The notes beneath the pieces were generated by a model. That model saw only the letters and a list, made by a program, of their open reading frames with translations, did no database searches and was not told the DNA's origin. The translations under genes were made by a program, and so were the position numbers. A DNA stretch of 64,000 nucleotides from CALNYZ01 sp942490945 (GTDB lineage Bacteria > Pseudomonadota > Gammaproteobacteria > UBA6429 > Thiohalophilaceae), in assembly GCA_942490945.1 (NCBI GenBank), contig CALNYZ010000044.1, forward strand, positions 186,001-250,000, given 5' to 3'. Every line of letters begins with the position of its first letter. Positions within the stretch are counted from its first letter, which is position 1. Of this stretch, positions 34,279 to 42,839 are shown one piece after another.

Positions 34279-36051
34279 TCAATACATCGCAAGGACATTT
34301 TCTATGACGCCCTGGCTTGTATTTGAAATACCAACGATAACAAGCTGATTGGGTAATTGTTGCAAAGAATTGAGTAGCGACAATGATTCAAGCAAACCAG
34401 ATTCATGACTTGACAGACCATGCGAAGTCGACAACACCTGCCTGGCATCAGTTCGAATATCGACACAAACAAATGGCAGGTTTGATTCATTGGTTTTCAT
34501 TGCATCAATAATCAAAACATGTGCATACGGTTTCATTGCATCGCCTAATGAAATCCCCGGCCGGTCCAGTTTAAACACAGCAAGTCCATTCTTCTGCAGC
34601 AACCTGATTTTCTTGTTTTGTAATAATTTGTCAATCAATGCCCAGCCAAGGTCATCGCCTTCCTGCGGCGAACCCACACCAATAATCGCTGTTTGTCTTA
34701 AAGTGACGCCCGCAAATACGGCTTCCGTCTCCATGGGTTTGTCTTGTTCAATCGCACCATTGCGTATTAATGTCAGATCTAAAAAATGTGTTGCGCAGGA
34801 AATACACGGGTCATAATTTCGAATGACTTTTTCTGCATGTAGCTGCAACTGATCTTTAGGGTGCTCCAGACCAAAGTTGATGAGTGAATCTTTCAGGTCC
34901 TGCTCGATACGCGGCTGGTTCTGACTGGTCGGTGGCACAATAATCGATTTTGTCACGCAGCCATGTTCATCCATATCGTAGCGGTGCCATAAAATGCCAC
35001 GTGGTGCTTCGGTACAGCCATAGCCCGTTCCGGCTTTCGGTTTGAAATCGACACTGGCCTGATCAGGATTCGTATAGTCAGTCAGCAGGCGTTCCGCTTC
35101 GATAATCACATAATAAATCTCAATCGCACGGGCAATAATGCTATGGAACATATTGTTTGACGGGAATTGTGCTGTTAATCCTGTCATCAATTGTTTGATT
35201 TCATCGGGCAACTGATCGCGATTTAAATTCACTCGCGCTAACGGTCCGACCAGGTAGGGTTTGCCATTTAACAGACAATGTAACGCCGTACTGTGCTCAG
35301 CGTGAAACTCTTTAAAATGCTGCTGAAATTCAGCGATATCGATATCAAGGCCATGATCGCTAATCAATCGGCCTTCATTAAATGGATACTCATTGTCATG
35401 ATGCAATGCCACAGAGATAAAGTCCTGTTGGTCTGCTGGCAAGTCCAATGTATCCAGCCACTGAATTAATTCAACCGCATCCAGTTTTGCTGCGGTAACA
35501 CGCTGTAATAACGCCGTTACCTTTTTTTGACTCGGCGCCTGACTGAAACCTCCTATCTTCGCGCCAACGGGATGAACCGAGCGCGCTCCTAACAAGGCGA
35601 CCATGTCGTTGCCGAGCGCCTGCAGTTTCAAGCCGCGCCTGACTTCATCGCCATATCGGGAGGACATTTCAATCACACTGTTAAAACCGAGAAAATCTGG
35701 CGCGGCCAACAAGTGAACATGCAAGCTGTGACTTTGTAACCATTCACCACAGTAAAACAGACGGCGCATGGCGCGTATCCAGGGAGTAATCTTTATACCA
35801 AAAACAGATTCAATCGCATGTGTTGCACTCATTTGATAGGCGACCGGACAAATACCGCAGATGCGTGCCACCGTGTCCAGCACGTCGTAATAGTTTCGCC
35901 CTTCGAGAAATTTTTCGAAATAGCGTGGCGGTTCATAAATGCGAAGTTTCAGCTCGGTAATCTGTTTGTTCTCAATGGTCAGATCAAGCGCGCCCTCTCC
36001 TTCGACACGCGCCAGTACCGGAACATTTATTTTAATGGTGTCGGTAGTCAT
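34279..36051 (-). CDS. hydA: Group 3b [NiFe] hydrogenase large subunit fused to a maturation-protease domain
   Basis: A 590-residue protein in two parts. Residues 1-422 are a cytoplasmic [NiFe] large subunit with the nickel motifs RICGICPVAYQ (Cys65, Cys68) and DPCISCATH (Cys416, Cys419). In other hydrogenases a short tail after the last His is cut off by an M52 endopeptidase. Here the frame continues through a linker into residues about 453-590, which look like that endopeptidase: IIGVGSPQEGDDLG (Asp467), VLIIDA (Asp516) and SSHESGLLESL (His549). These align with Asp16, Asp62 and His94 of the separate protease at 44435-44899. Cleavage would release the domain. It is the last gene of the hydBGDA unit. 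Confidence 0.88.
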   Translation of the reverse strand: MTTDTIKINVPVLARVEGEGALDLTIENKQITELKLRIYEPPRYFEKFLEGRNYYDVLDTVARICGICPVAYQMSATHAIESVFGIKITPWIRAMRRLFYCGEWLQSHSLHVHLLAAPDFLGFNSVIEMSSRYGDEVRRGLKLQALGNDMVALLGARSVHPVGAKIGGFSQAPSQKKVTALLQRVTAAKLDAVELIQWLDTLDLPADQQDFISVALHHDNEYPFNEGRLISDHGLDIDIAEFQQHFKEFHAEHSTALHCLLNGKPYLVGPLARVNLNRDQLPDEIKQLMTGLTAQFPSNNMFHSIIARAIEIYYVIIEAERLLTDYTNPDQASVDFKPKAGTGYGCTEAPRGILWHRYDMDEHGCVTKSIIVPPTSQNQPRIEQDLKDSLINFGLEHPKDQLQLHAEKVIRNYDPCISCATHFLDLTLIRNGAIEQDKPMETEAVFAGVTLRQTAIIGVGSPQEGDDLGWALIDKLLQNKKIRLLQKNGLAVFKLDRPGISLGDAMKPYAHVLIIDAMKTNESNLPFVCVDIRTDARQVLSTSHGLSSHESGLLESLSLLNSLQQLPNQLVIVGISNTSQGVIENVLAMY

Positions 36052-36855
36052 TTACTTTGTTTCCATACAACGCAGACCCTGTTGCTTGAATGCATCGGCG
36101 CCACTATTGATGAATAAAAATCGTCTGGCAATTTCATCGGGTAGCAAACCGATGCCGTGCAGTCGATTTGCCATGACCTCAGTATTCACATTTTCTGCCG
36201 GACCATAACAACCATAACAATCACGCCCGACACTCGGGCAAATTGCACCACAACCGGTGCGCGTTACCGGCCCCATACAGGGTTCGTTTCGCGCCACCAT
36301 GCAACACACTGTTTGCTGGCGTTTGCATTCCATGCAGACCTTGTCGTGTTCTTCAACTGGCGTCACGCCAAACAGTAATGCCCGTATGGCCATTAAAATC
36401 TGCCGTTGATTAATCGGACAACCCCATAACTCCAGATCAACCTTGACGTGATCTTTAATCGGCGTGCTGTTAGCCAGACTGTTAATTACCGCAGGGTTGG
36501 CATAAATATCTGCAATCCATTCATTGGTATTGGCCATGTTGCGCAATGCCTGTATACCACCAGACGTTGCACAGGCACCAATAGTGATGAGGTAACTGCT
36601 GTTGTCGCGAATTTTTTTTAATCGTTCACTGTCATGTGTCGTGGAGACACTGCCTTCTATAATCGCAATATCAACCTTGCAGTCTTCATCCAGAGGACCG
36701 GCTTCAGCGAAGTGAAGAATATCCACCAACTCGGTCAGCGCTAACAAGGGTTCACCCAGATTAAGCAACGCCAGCTGGCAGCCATCACAAGAACTGAATT
36801 TATGCACCGCTATGGCAGGTTTTGTCTTGCCGGAATGTTTTGCCGTTGTGTTCAT
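36052..36855 (-). CDS. hydD: Group 3b [NiFe] hydrogenase small subunit
   Basis: A 267-residue electron-transfer subunit. The proximal-cluster cysteines appear in KFSSCDGCQLALLN, TIGACATSGGI and LWGCPINQRQI. A Cys-rich C-terminal segment (VCMECKRQQTVCCMVARNEP, TGCGAICPSVGRDCYGC) binds further Fe-S clusters. There is no TAT signal, which marks a cytoplasmic enzyme. It joins hydA end to end (stop and start adjacent) and follows hydG by 8 bp. Confidence 0.9.
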   Translation of the reverse strand: MNTTAKHSGKTKPAIAVHKFSSCDGCQLALLNLGEPLLALTELVDILHFAEAGPLDEDCKVDIAIIEGSVSTTHDSERLKKIRDNSSYLITIGACATSGGIQALRNMANTNEWIADIYANPAVINSLANSTPIKDHVKVDLELWGCPINQRQILMAIRALLFGVTPVEEHDKVCMECKRQQTVCCMVARNEPCMGPVTRTGCGAICPSVGRDCYGCYGPAENVNTEVMANRLHGIGLLPDEIARRFLFINSGADAFKQQGLRCMETK

Positions 36856-36863
36856 AGTGAATA

Positions 36864-37709
36864 CTAGATTCCTTTGCTCGCAAACAAATCGCGGATGCGG
36901 TCATAGCTGAAGACCGGCCCGTCTTTACAAATAAAATTGCTGCCGTATTGACAGTGCCCACAGTGACCAATCGCGCATTGCATGTTTCTTTCCATCGATA
37001 AATACAGCTGTGATGCCTGTACCCGGTTATCCAGCATGTGATCACAGACCACGCGCATCATGCCTTCCGGCCCACACATCATCACAGTCACATTGTCCGG
37101 ATCAAAATTGAGTTGATCAAACAGCGTCGTCACCGGACCAATATGCCATGGCCATAGTGCTTCACCAGAGCTGGCGGTGACCAGCACGGTTGTATCGGCT
37201 AGTTCGCGCCATTTATTGTAGCGATCCTGCCAGATCAAATCGGCACTGTGTTTGACGCCTTGCAATATGTTCAAATGGCCAAAGTCTTCACGACGTTGTT
37301 CAATATAATTAATAACCGATACCACCGGCGCACAACCGACACCGCCGGTAACAATGACCACATCCTTTTGTTCCGCTGCAAGCACTGGCCAACCCTTGCC
37401 ATAAGGGCCTCGCAGACCGATGCGGTCACCGCTTTTCAGATTCGCCATTGCTTTGGTGACACGGCCAACGACTCTGATGGTGTGGTCAATAATGTGGCTG
37501 TCTTTGGGATCCGATACAATTGAAATCGGAATTTCACCTACGCCATATAAATACAGCATATTGAACTGACCCGGTTCAAATTCATACGCATCCTGTAATG
37601 CCTGATCAGTAAACTTTAAGCGCAAAGTAAACAGGTTAGCCGACTCCTGGATGCGTTCGATGATGATCGCTTCGTGAGGTGTATAAGGTTGTGACTGCAG
37701 ATTCATCAT
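36864..37709 (-). CDS. hydG: Group 3b hydrogenase gamma subunit, FAD/NAD(P) module
   Basis: The diaphorase part of the sulfhydrogenase-type enzyme, about 281 residues. It has a ferredoxin-reductase fold with GRVTKAMANLKSGDRIGLRG for flavin, IVTGGVGCAPVVSVINYIEQ for nucleotide, and VTVMMCGPEGMMRVV. A C-terminal 2Fe-2S site is CAIGHCGHCQYGSNFICKDG. It couples H2 to NAD(P). The start at 37709 lies one base after the hydB stop, so it probably restarts translation. Confidence 0.9.
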   Translation of the reverse strand: MMNLQSQPYTPHEAIIIERIQESANLFTLRLKFTDQALQDAYEFEPGQFNMLYLYGVGEIPISIVSDPKDSHIIDHTIRVVGRVTKAMANLKSGDRIGLRGPYGKGWPVLAAEQKDVVIVTGGVGCAPVVSVINYIEQRREDFGHLNILQGVKHSADLIWQDRYNKWRELADTTVLVTASSGEALWPWHIGPVTTLFDQLNFDPDNVTVMMCGPEGMMRVVCDHMLDNRVQASQLYLSMERNMQCAIGHCGHCQYGSNFICKDGPVFSYDRIRDLFASKGI

Positions 37710-37710
37710 G

Positions 37711-38835
37711 TCAGTCACTTTCACTCGTGCTGCAAACACGCGTTATCGATTCGGTCACATCTATCGCTACCGGACACCAGGTAATACAACGCCCGCAACC
37801 AACACAACCGGAACGGCCATATTGATCATGCCAGGTAGAAAATTTGTGTGTTAGCCACTGCCGATAACGCTGACTGGTTTGACTGCGTATTGTCATGCCA
37901 TGAATATAACTGTGACCTTGTGTAAAGCATGAATCCCATTCGCGAACATGGCTAGAAGTTGTACCATCCAGTACGGGGACGTCATTCTCACTGTGACAAA
38001 AACAGGTCGGGCAAACCGAGGTGCAATTTCCGCAACTCAGACATTCTGCCGCGATGTCATGCCAGGCCTCACTGTTTAACTGTTCAAACAAGCGTGACTT
38101 GATGTCAAATTTTGGTAATTGTTTTTTTTGTTTTGCAGCGACGGTTAAAATTCGGGCTGATTCGACAAATTGTGCCTCTGTGCACGCGTGCAAATCAAGT
38201 TCATCCACAATTTTTTTACCCGCGCTGGTTTGTGCTTCAATGATAAACCCGTCGTCCAATTCAGTCAGGACAATATCTGATCCATTATCTGTCACGCCGG
38301 CATCCGCAAATGGGCCATCACCCGTCGAGTGACAAAAACATGTTTCAGCCGGATGACCACAGTTAACGGTAATGGTTAACAGCGCTTCGCGGCGTGCCTT
38401 GTAACAGGGATCGACATATTGTTGTTGCAGAAAATGTTGATCCTGAATTTTCATTGCGGCAATATCACAGGAGCGTGCGCCGATAATTGCCAGCGGTTTT
38501 ATATCGGGCGTGATCGTTGTGAATTGTATCTTGCCATCTGATGATTGCGCGCTTTGCCAGAGTGTCTCGCGCGGAGCGAACAACAAAGGTTTAATTGCTT
38601 GCGGACCATTGGCCCAGTCAAAATATTTACCTGAGGTCGTATTATTTAAAGTGTAGCTACCCGCTGTCTGCTTGTCGGATATGTTACCCGGGAGCTGTTC
38701 GACTGTTTGTATTTCGTCAAAAACGATCGCACCGTCCCTGACTTGCGGACCAACACACTGGTAACCTTCTTGCTGTAGACAATTGAGCAAGCTCTGGAGG
38801 TCACTTGTCGGTAAAAAATAATTTTCGTATTTCAC
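37711..38835 (-). CDS. hydB: Group 3b hydrogenase beta subunit, 4Fe-4S protein
   Basis: A 374-residue electron-relay subunit related to anaerobic sulfite reductase subunit A. Two 4Fe-4S sets are clear: CLSCGNCTSVCPTCFCH and CVGCGRCITWCPVAID. Further cysteines lie around CDIAAMK and HPAETCFCHS. The start is GTG at 38835, with AGGGA upstream. It is the first gene of hydBGDA and follows the mini HupE-like gene by 38 bp, so it probably belongs to the long hydrogenase transcript. Confidence 0.9.
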   Translation of the reverse strand: MKYENYFLPTSDLQSLLNCLQQEGYQCVGPQVRDGAIVFDEIQTVEQLPGNISDKQTAGSYTLNNTTSGKYFDWANGPQAIKPLLFAPRETLWQSAQSSDGKIQFTTITPDIKPLAIIGARSCDIAAMKIQDQHFLQQQYVDPCYKARREALLTITVNCGHPAETCFCHSTGDGPFADAGVTDNGSDIVLTELDDGFIIEAQTSAGKKIVDELDLHACTEAQFVESARILTVAAKQKKQLPKFDIKSRLFEQLNSEAWHDIAAECLSCGNCTSVCPTCFCHSENDVPVLDGTTSSHVREWDSCFTQGHSYIHGMTIRSQTSQRYRQWLTHKFSTWHDQYGRSGCVGCGRCITWCPVAIDVTESITRVCSTSESD

Positions 38836-38873
38836 TTGTTGTCCCTAACTACGCAACAAGACAATTATGTACA

Positions 38874-39068
38874 CTATTTTTTATACAGGTACAACACAAC
38901 ACCCGCTGCGGCACTGATAATTAACACAACGAGAAAATGATCCACTCCACTAAGGGGATGGAAAAGGGGATGAAAAACATCGTTATGAAAACCTGTGTGC
39001 GCAAAGCCGGTTGTTGACAATAAACTGCCTGCTAATAATAAAAATGTTTTGATCAATTTATTCAACAT
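38874..39068 (-). CDS. Mini HupE/UreJ-like protein
   Basis: A 64-residue protein with a signal peptide (cleavage after GFAHTG or nearby), then HPLFHPLSGVDHFLVVLIIS. The HPLSGxDH sequence is the hallmark of HupE/UreJ nickel/cobalt permeases, which normally have about 190 residues and six or more helices. Here the protein stops after one further helix (VVLYLYKK). It may be a shortened remnant or a real small periplasm-facing metal-binding protein. It sits between hynL and hydB in the same direction. Confidence 0.6.
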   Translation of the reverse strand: MLNKLIKTFLLLAGSLLSTTGFAHTGFHNDVFHPLFHPLSGVDHFLVVLIISAAAGVVLYLYKK

Positions 39069-39110
39069 ATTCTTTATCCTGTCATATTGATGTTACAGAA
39101 AGGTTTCGCG

Positions 39111-40877
39111 TCATTGCACATTGACCTGAATCAATTCTTCACCATCCGGATCGGTCACGTGTACTGCACAGGCGATACACGGGTCAAAGCTGTGAATCGT
39201 ACGCAGAATCTCAATGGGTTGTTTTGGATCATGCATCTTATGACCCTTGAGTGCTGCTTCATACGGGCCGCTCTGCCCTTTCGCATCGCGCGGGCCAGCA
39301 TTCCAGGTACTGGGTACTACTGCCTGATAATTATCAATCTTGCCATCCTTAATGACCACCCAGTGCGCCAGCGCACCACGCGGAGCTTCGGTATAGCCAA
39401 CGCCTTTTGCTACTTTCGGCCAGGTAGAGGGATCCCATTTTTTTTCGTTAAAGGTACGCACATCTCCTGCACGAATATTCCCGACCAGGTTGTCATACCA
39501 GCCCTGCATTTGATCGGCAAAGATTTTCGTTTCCAAAGTACGTGCTGCGGTGCGACCCAGGGTTGAAAACAATGCGGTAATAGGTACATCCAGCGTTTTT
39601 AATGTGTAATCAACCAGAGCTTTGGCTTGTTCATTACCTGTGGCATACATCATTAACATGCGAGCCAATGGCCCGACTTCCATCGCCTTACCTTTCCAGC
39701 GTGGCGATTTCAACCAGGAGTAAGATTGATCAACATCGAGATGTGAATAGGGTGGTTTCGGTCCATCGTAATGTAATTCTGTTTCACCGTCATAGGGATG
39801 CAGGCCTTTGTCTTTACCGTCCTTGTAGTCATACCATGAGTGTGCGACATATTCCTGAATTTCATCCTGTGCATTTAAATCCAGTTCATGTATTTTTGAT
39901 ACATCACGATTTAATATCACACCACGCGGTACTAATAATTTATCGGTATTGTCGGTACCGTCGGCCGGAAAATCCCCATAACACATGAAGTTACCGACTC
40001 CTTCGCCCTGACCTGCCCAGTCTTTATAAAAACCGGCAATCGCCAATGTATCCGGCACATAAACCTGATCGACAAACAGGCGCATTTCATCAATCACATT
40101 TTTAACAACGGCCAGACCTTTATCATTCAATGCAGTCGCGCCGGTACCACCCCGATAGCGTGGGCCTTTACCCTTACCTTGATGACCGGGTTCGATACTG
40201 ATGGCGGAGGGTGATCCACCAACCAGGAAATTTGGATGGGGATTTTTACCACCGAAAATCGTGTGCAACTTCACCACATTACGTTGCCAGGCTAATGCTT
40301 CCAGATAATGTGCCACCGCCATCAGATTTGCTTCAGGGGGTAATTTGTATGCGGGGTGTCCCCAGTAACCATTCTGAAAAATACCCAACTGACCGGACTC
40401 AACAAAGCCTTTAATCTTTTTCTGCATGTCAGAAAAATAACCCGGTGAGGATTTGGCATAGCTACTGATCGATTGTGCCAGTGCTGAAGTGGCTTTGGGA
40501 TCGGCTTTCAATGCCGACACCACATCAACCCAGTCCAGCGCATGCAGGTGATAAAAATGCATCACGTGGTCATGCACGTATTGTGCAGCAATCATCAGGT
40601 TGCGAATTAATTGCGCATTGGCTGGTATCTCATAATTCAACGCATTTTCAACGGCACGCACCGAGGCAATACCATGCACCAAAGTACAGACACCACAAAT
40701 ACGTTGCGCAAAAGCCCAGGCATCGCGTGGGTCACGTCCGCGCAAAATTATTTCGATACCCCGCACCATGGTGCCGGATGAATATGCTTCTGCAATTTTA
40801 TCGCCATCCATTTGCGCTTCGATACGCAAATGCCCTTCGATGCGGGTAATGGGATCTACTACAATACGTTCAGCCAT
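39111..40877 (-). CDS. hynL: Isp-type (group 1e) [NiFe] hydrogenase large subunit
   Basis: The catalytic subunit of a periplasm-facing uptake hydrogenase, 588 residues. Nickel motifs are RICGVCTLVHGIAS and DPCIACAVH. After the final His there are 15 residues (VTDPDGEELIQVNVQ), the normal tail removed by a maturation protease. It has no signal and is carried across with HynS. It follows isp2 by 14 bp. Small and large subunits separated by isp1-isp2 is the defining arrangement of this class. Confidence 0.94.
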   Translation of the reverse strand: MAERIVVDPITRIEGHLRIEAQMDGDKIAEAYSSGTMVRGIEIILRGRDPRDAWAFAQRICGVCTLVHGIASVRAVENALNYEIPANAQLIRNLMIAAQYVHDHVMHFYHLHALDWVDVVSALKADPKATSALAQSISSYAKSSPGYFSDMQKKIKGFVESGQLGIFQNGYWGHPAYKLPPEANLMAVAHYLEALAWQRNVVKLHTIFGGKNPHPNFLVGGSPSAISIEPGHQGKGKGPRYRGGTGATALNDKGLAVVKNVIDEMRLFVDQVYVPDTLAIAGFYKDWAGQGEGVGNFMCYGDFPADGTDNTDKLLVPRGVILNRDVSKIHELDLNAQDEIQEYVAHSWYDYKDGKDKGLHPYDGETELHYDGPKPPYSHLDVDQSYSWLKSPRWKGKAMEVGPLARMLMMYATGNEQAKALVDYTLKTLDVPITALFSTLGRTAARTLETKIFADQMQGWYDNLVGNIRAGDVRTFNEKKWDPSTWPKVAKGVGYTEAPRGALAHWVVIKDGKIDNYQAVVPSTWNAGPRDAKGQSGPYEAALKGHKMHDPKQPIEILRTIHSFDPCIACAVHVTDPDGEELIQVNVQ

Positions 40878-40891
40878 GATCTAGATTCCTG

Positions 40892-42154
40892 TTAGCTATT
40901 TTCTTTTAAATGTTCTGCAATGACTTCGGTCAAACCAACCACTTCCATTTCCATGCCATATTCTTCCAGGCCTTCTTCCAGCATGTTGCGGCAATTGGAA
41001 CAACTGGTGACAAGTTTCTTTGCCCCCGTTTGATCCAGTTGTTGCTTCTTCAAGCTAAAGGTTTTCAAACGTAATTCATCAGCATCGGGATTGGCACTGA
41101 CGCCGCCACCCCCGCCACAACACCAGTTCCATTTTTCGGGGCAAGGCATTTCAACAAAGTCACTGGCGGCGCTCTTCAACAAATTACGTGGCGCCTGTAA
41201 TACACCACCACGACGCACAATTTGACAAGGGTCGTGAAAGGTCAGTTTTTCCATATCCATGCCATCCAGTTCAAAGCGACCTTCTTGTTGTAATTGATCA
41301 AGCAACTCAAGAATATGCACCACCTTGAATTTATAGGGCCTGCCTATCAGGTTCGGTCCATCCCAGCGTATTGCGGTATAAGCATGCCCGCATTCCGGAC
41401 TGATGACATATTTCACATTTAATTTTTCTGCACCATCGACAACACGTTGTACCAACTCAGCCGCCATGTCAGCGGAACCTATCTGTATACCACTATTGGT
41501 ACCTTCAAAGGCTTCGCTGCAAAATGTCCACGATACTTTCGCCTGTTTGAATATTCGCGCGCAGGCGCCAATGAATTCATAAAACTGCATGATTTCGGCC
41601 GATGACATGAGCAACATATAATCCGCACCTTGTACATCCATCGGTAGTTCATAACCGAGCTCATCTTCGGCGTGTTTGATTTGTTTTTTAAAAATATCCA
41701 GTGTTACACCCATCGGGCTACCAATTTCCAGTGCCCGTATGGTGGCATGTTTTAATCCGTCCGGAGCATGGCCGGATGCCACCATGCCTTCGCGGGCTTT
41801 ACGAATCATATACACCAGGTCATTACCGACCGGACACACTAACGAACAACGACCACATAAGGTGCAACTGTTATAAAGCAGTTCCTGCCACTCATCGAGA
41901 TCAGCATCGGTGAGCGCCTTGCTGATGCCTAATGATTTAGCCAGTCGGCCAAGGAACGTATACTCCTGCTTCCATACCTTGCGCATGGGTTCCAGTTTAT
42001 GAATCGGTGTGTATTTTGGATCTTTGGTCGCTTCATAAAACAGACAGGCGTCAGCACACATACCGCAATGCACACAACTGTTAAAGAAAGAAGCAATCGG
42101 CGCATCAATATGTTGTTTAAATGCCTCAATACCACGCTGTAATGATGTACTCAT
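40892..42154 (-). CDS. isp2: Isp2: HdrD-like iron-sulfur protein of the hydrogenase
   Basis: A 420-residue cytoplasmic Fe-S protein. The N-terminus has two 4Fe-4S motifs (CVHCGMCADACLF and CTLCGRCSLVCPVG). The C-terminal half has two CCG-type domains (WNWCCGGGGG and LVTSCSNCRNML), as in heterodisulfide reductase subunit D. It relays electrons between Isp1 and a quinone or thiol partner. The start overlaps the isp1 stop by 4 bp (ATGA), showing tight coupling. Confidence 0.92.
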   Translation of the reverse strand: MSTSLQRGIEAFKQHIDAPIASFFNSCVHCGMCADACLFYEATKDPKYTPIHKLEPMRKVWKQEYTFLGRLAKSLGISKALTDADLDEWQELLYNSCTLCGRCSLVCPVGNDLVYMIRKAREGMVASGHAPDGLKHATIRALEIGSPMGVTLDIFKKQIKHAEDELGYELPMDVQGADYMLLMSSAEIMQFYEFIGACARIFKQAKVSWTFCSEAFEGTNSGIQIGSADMAAELVQRVVDGAEKLNVKYVISPECGHAYTAIRWDGPNLIGRPYKFKVVHILELLDQLQQEGRFELDGMDMEKLTFHDPCQIVRRGGVLQAPRNLLKSAASDFVEMPCPEKWNWCCGGGGGVSANPDADELRLKTFSLKKQQLDQTGAKKLVTSCSNCRNMLEEGLEEYGMEMEVVGLTEVIAEHLKENS

Positions 42155-42816
42155 ACCTTCACCCCCTTGCGCCCATTAGCTTGTCCATTGTAATAACGTG
42201 CAAAGGCAAAGGTGAATGCATGCATTAACTTGGTTAAAGGCAAACACACTAAAAGGATTTCAATCGTAATGATATGCACGATCAACATATCGTTATAGGG
42301 TAGTAGTTGACGGTGATACAACATATAACCTGTCAACACCGGCAAGAAAGTGATCAGCCAGACAAAATAATCCGAAAATGTTGACAAGAAACGTCGCACC
42401 TTGTTGGCCCAGCGGTACCATAAAGAAATCAGCATGGCGATCATGGTCACCAGTGTCACACCATCTATTAACCAGAAAGGTAATCCGCCCCAGCCGACCC
42501 CGGTCAAATCCGTTATAAATAAAATGTGTGGCACAAAAAAGAAAACTATTAACAATAAACCTATATGAAAAATGTAAGCGGTTATCAGGGGGATTGGCAC
42601 ACCTCTACCCGCACCCAATGGCGGTAAAGAACGTGTGAAGATAGTACGCAATCCAAATTTATAACTGTTCGATTCGCGTGCTTCACTCAAATCGGCTTTT
42701 CTACCCAGCATTAACATTGTTAACAGTCGCGCCATAACACCGAGTAACATGAATACAATGGCGAGTGTTAAACCCGGACCACGCACCCATGCGAGTAATT
42801 CCATGTTAGTCATCAT
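42151..42816 (-). CDS. isp1: Isp1: membrane b-type cytochrome of the hydrogenase
   Basis: A 221-residue inner-membrane protein with about five hydrophobic helices and His residues spaced to hold b-type heme (AYIFHIGLLLIVFFFVPHIL; MLIVHIITIEILL). It resembles NarI and DsrM and is the membrane anchor that takes electrons from HynS. It lies 23 bp downstream of hynS and overlaps isp2. Confidence 0.9.
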   Translation of the reverse strand: MMTNMELLAWVRGPGLTLAIVFMLLGVMARLLTMLMLGRKADLSEARESNSYKFGLRTIFTRSLPPLGAGRGVPIPLITAYIFHIGLLLIVFFFVPHILFITDLTGVGWGGLPFWLIDGVTLVTMIAMLISLWYRWANKVRRFLSTFSDYFVWLITFLPVLTGYMLYHRQLLPYNDMLIVHIITIEILLVCLPLTKLMHAFTFAFARYYNGQANGRKGVKV

Positions 42817-42839
42817 TGTCTCCCAAATCTGTCAGGCCT

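Noticed and set aside
34279..36051. Possible frameshift or two separate genes in the long hydA
   Set aside because: The frame is continuous from the nickel motif into the protease-like domain, with no stop, no ribosome site and no plausible start codon context at the junction seen by eye. A sequencing error cannot be fully excluded.
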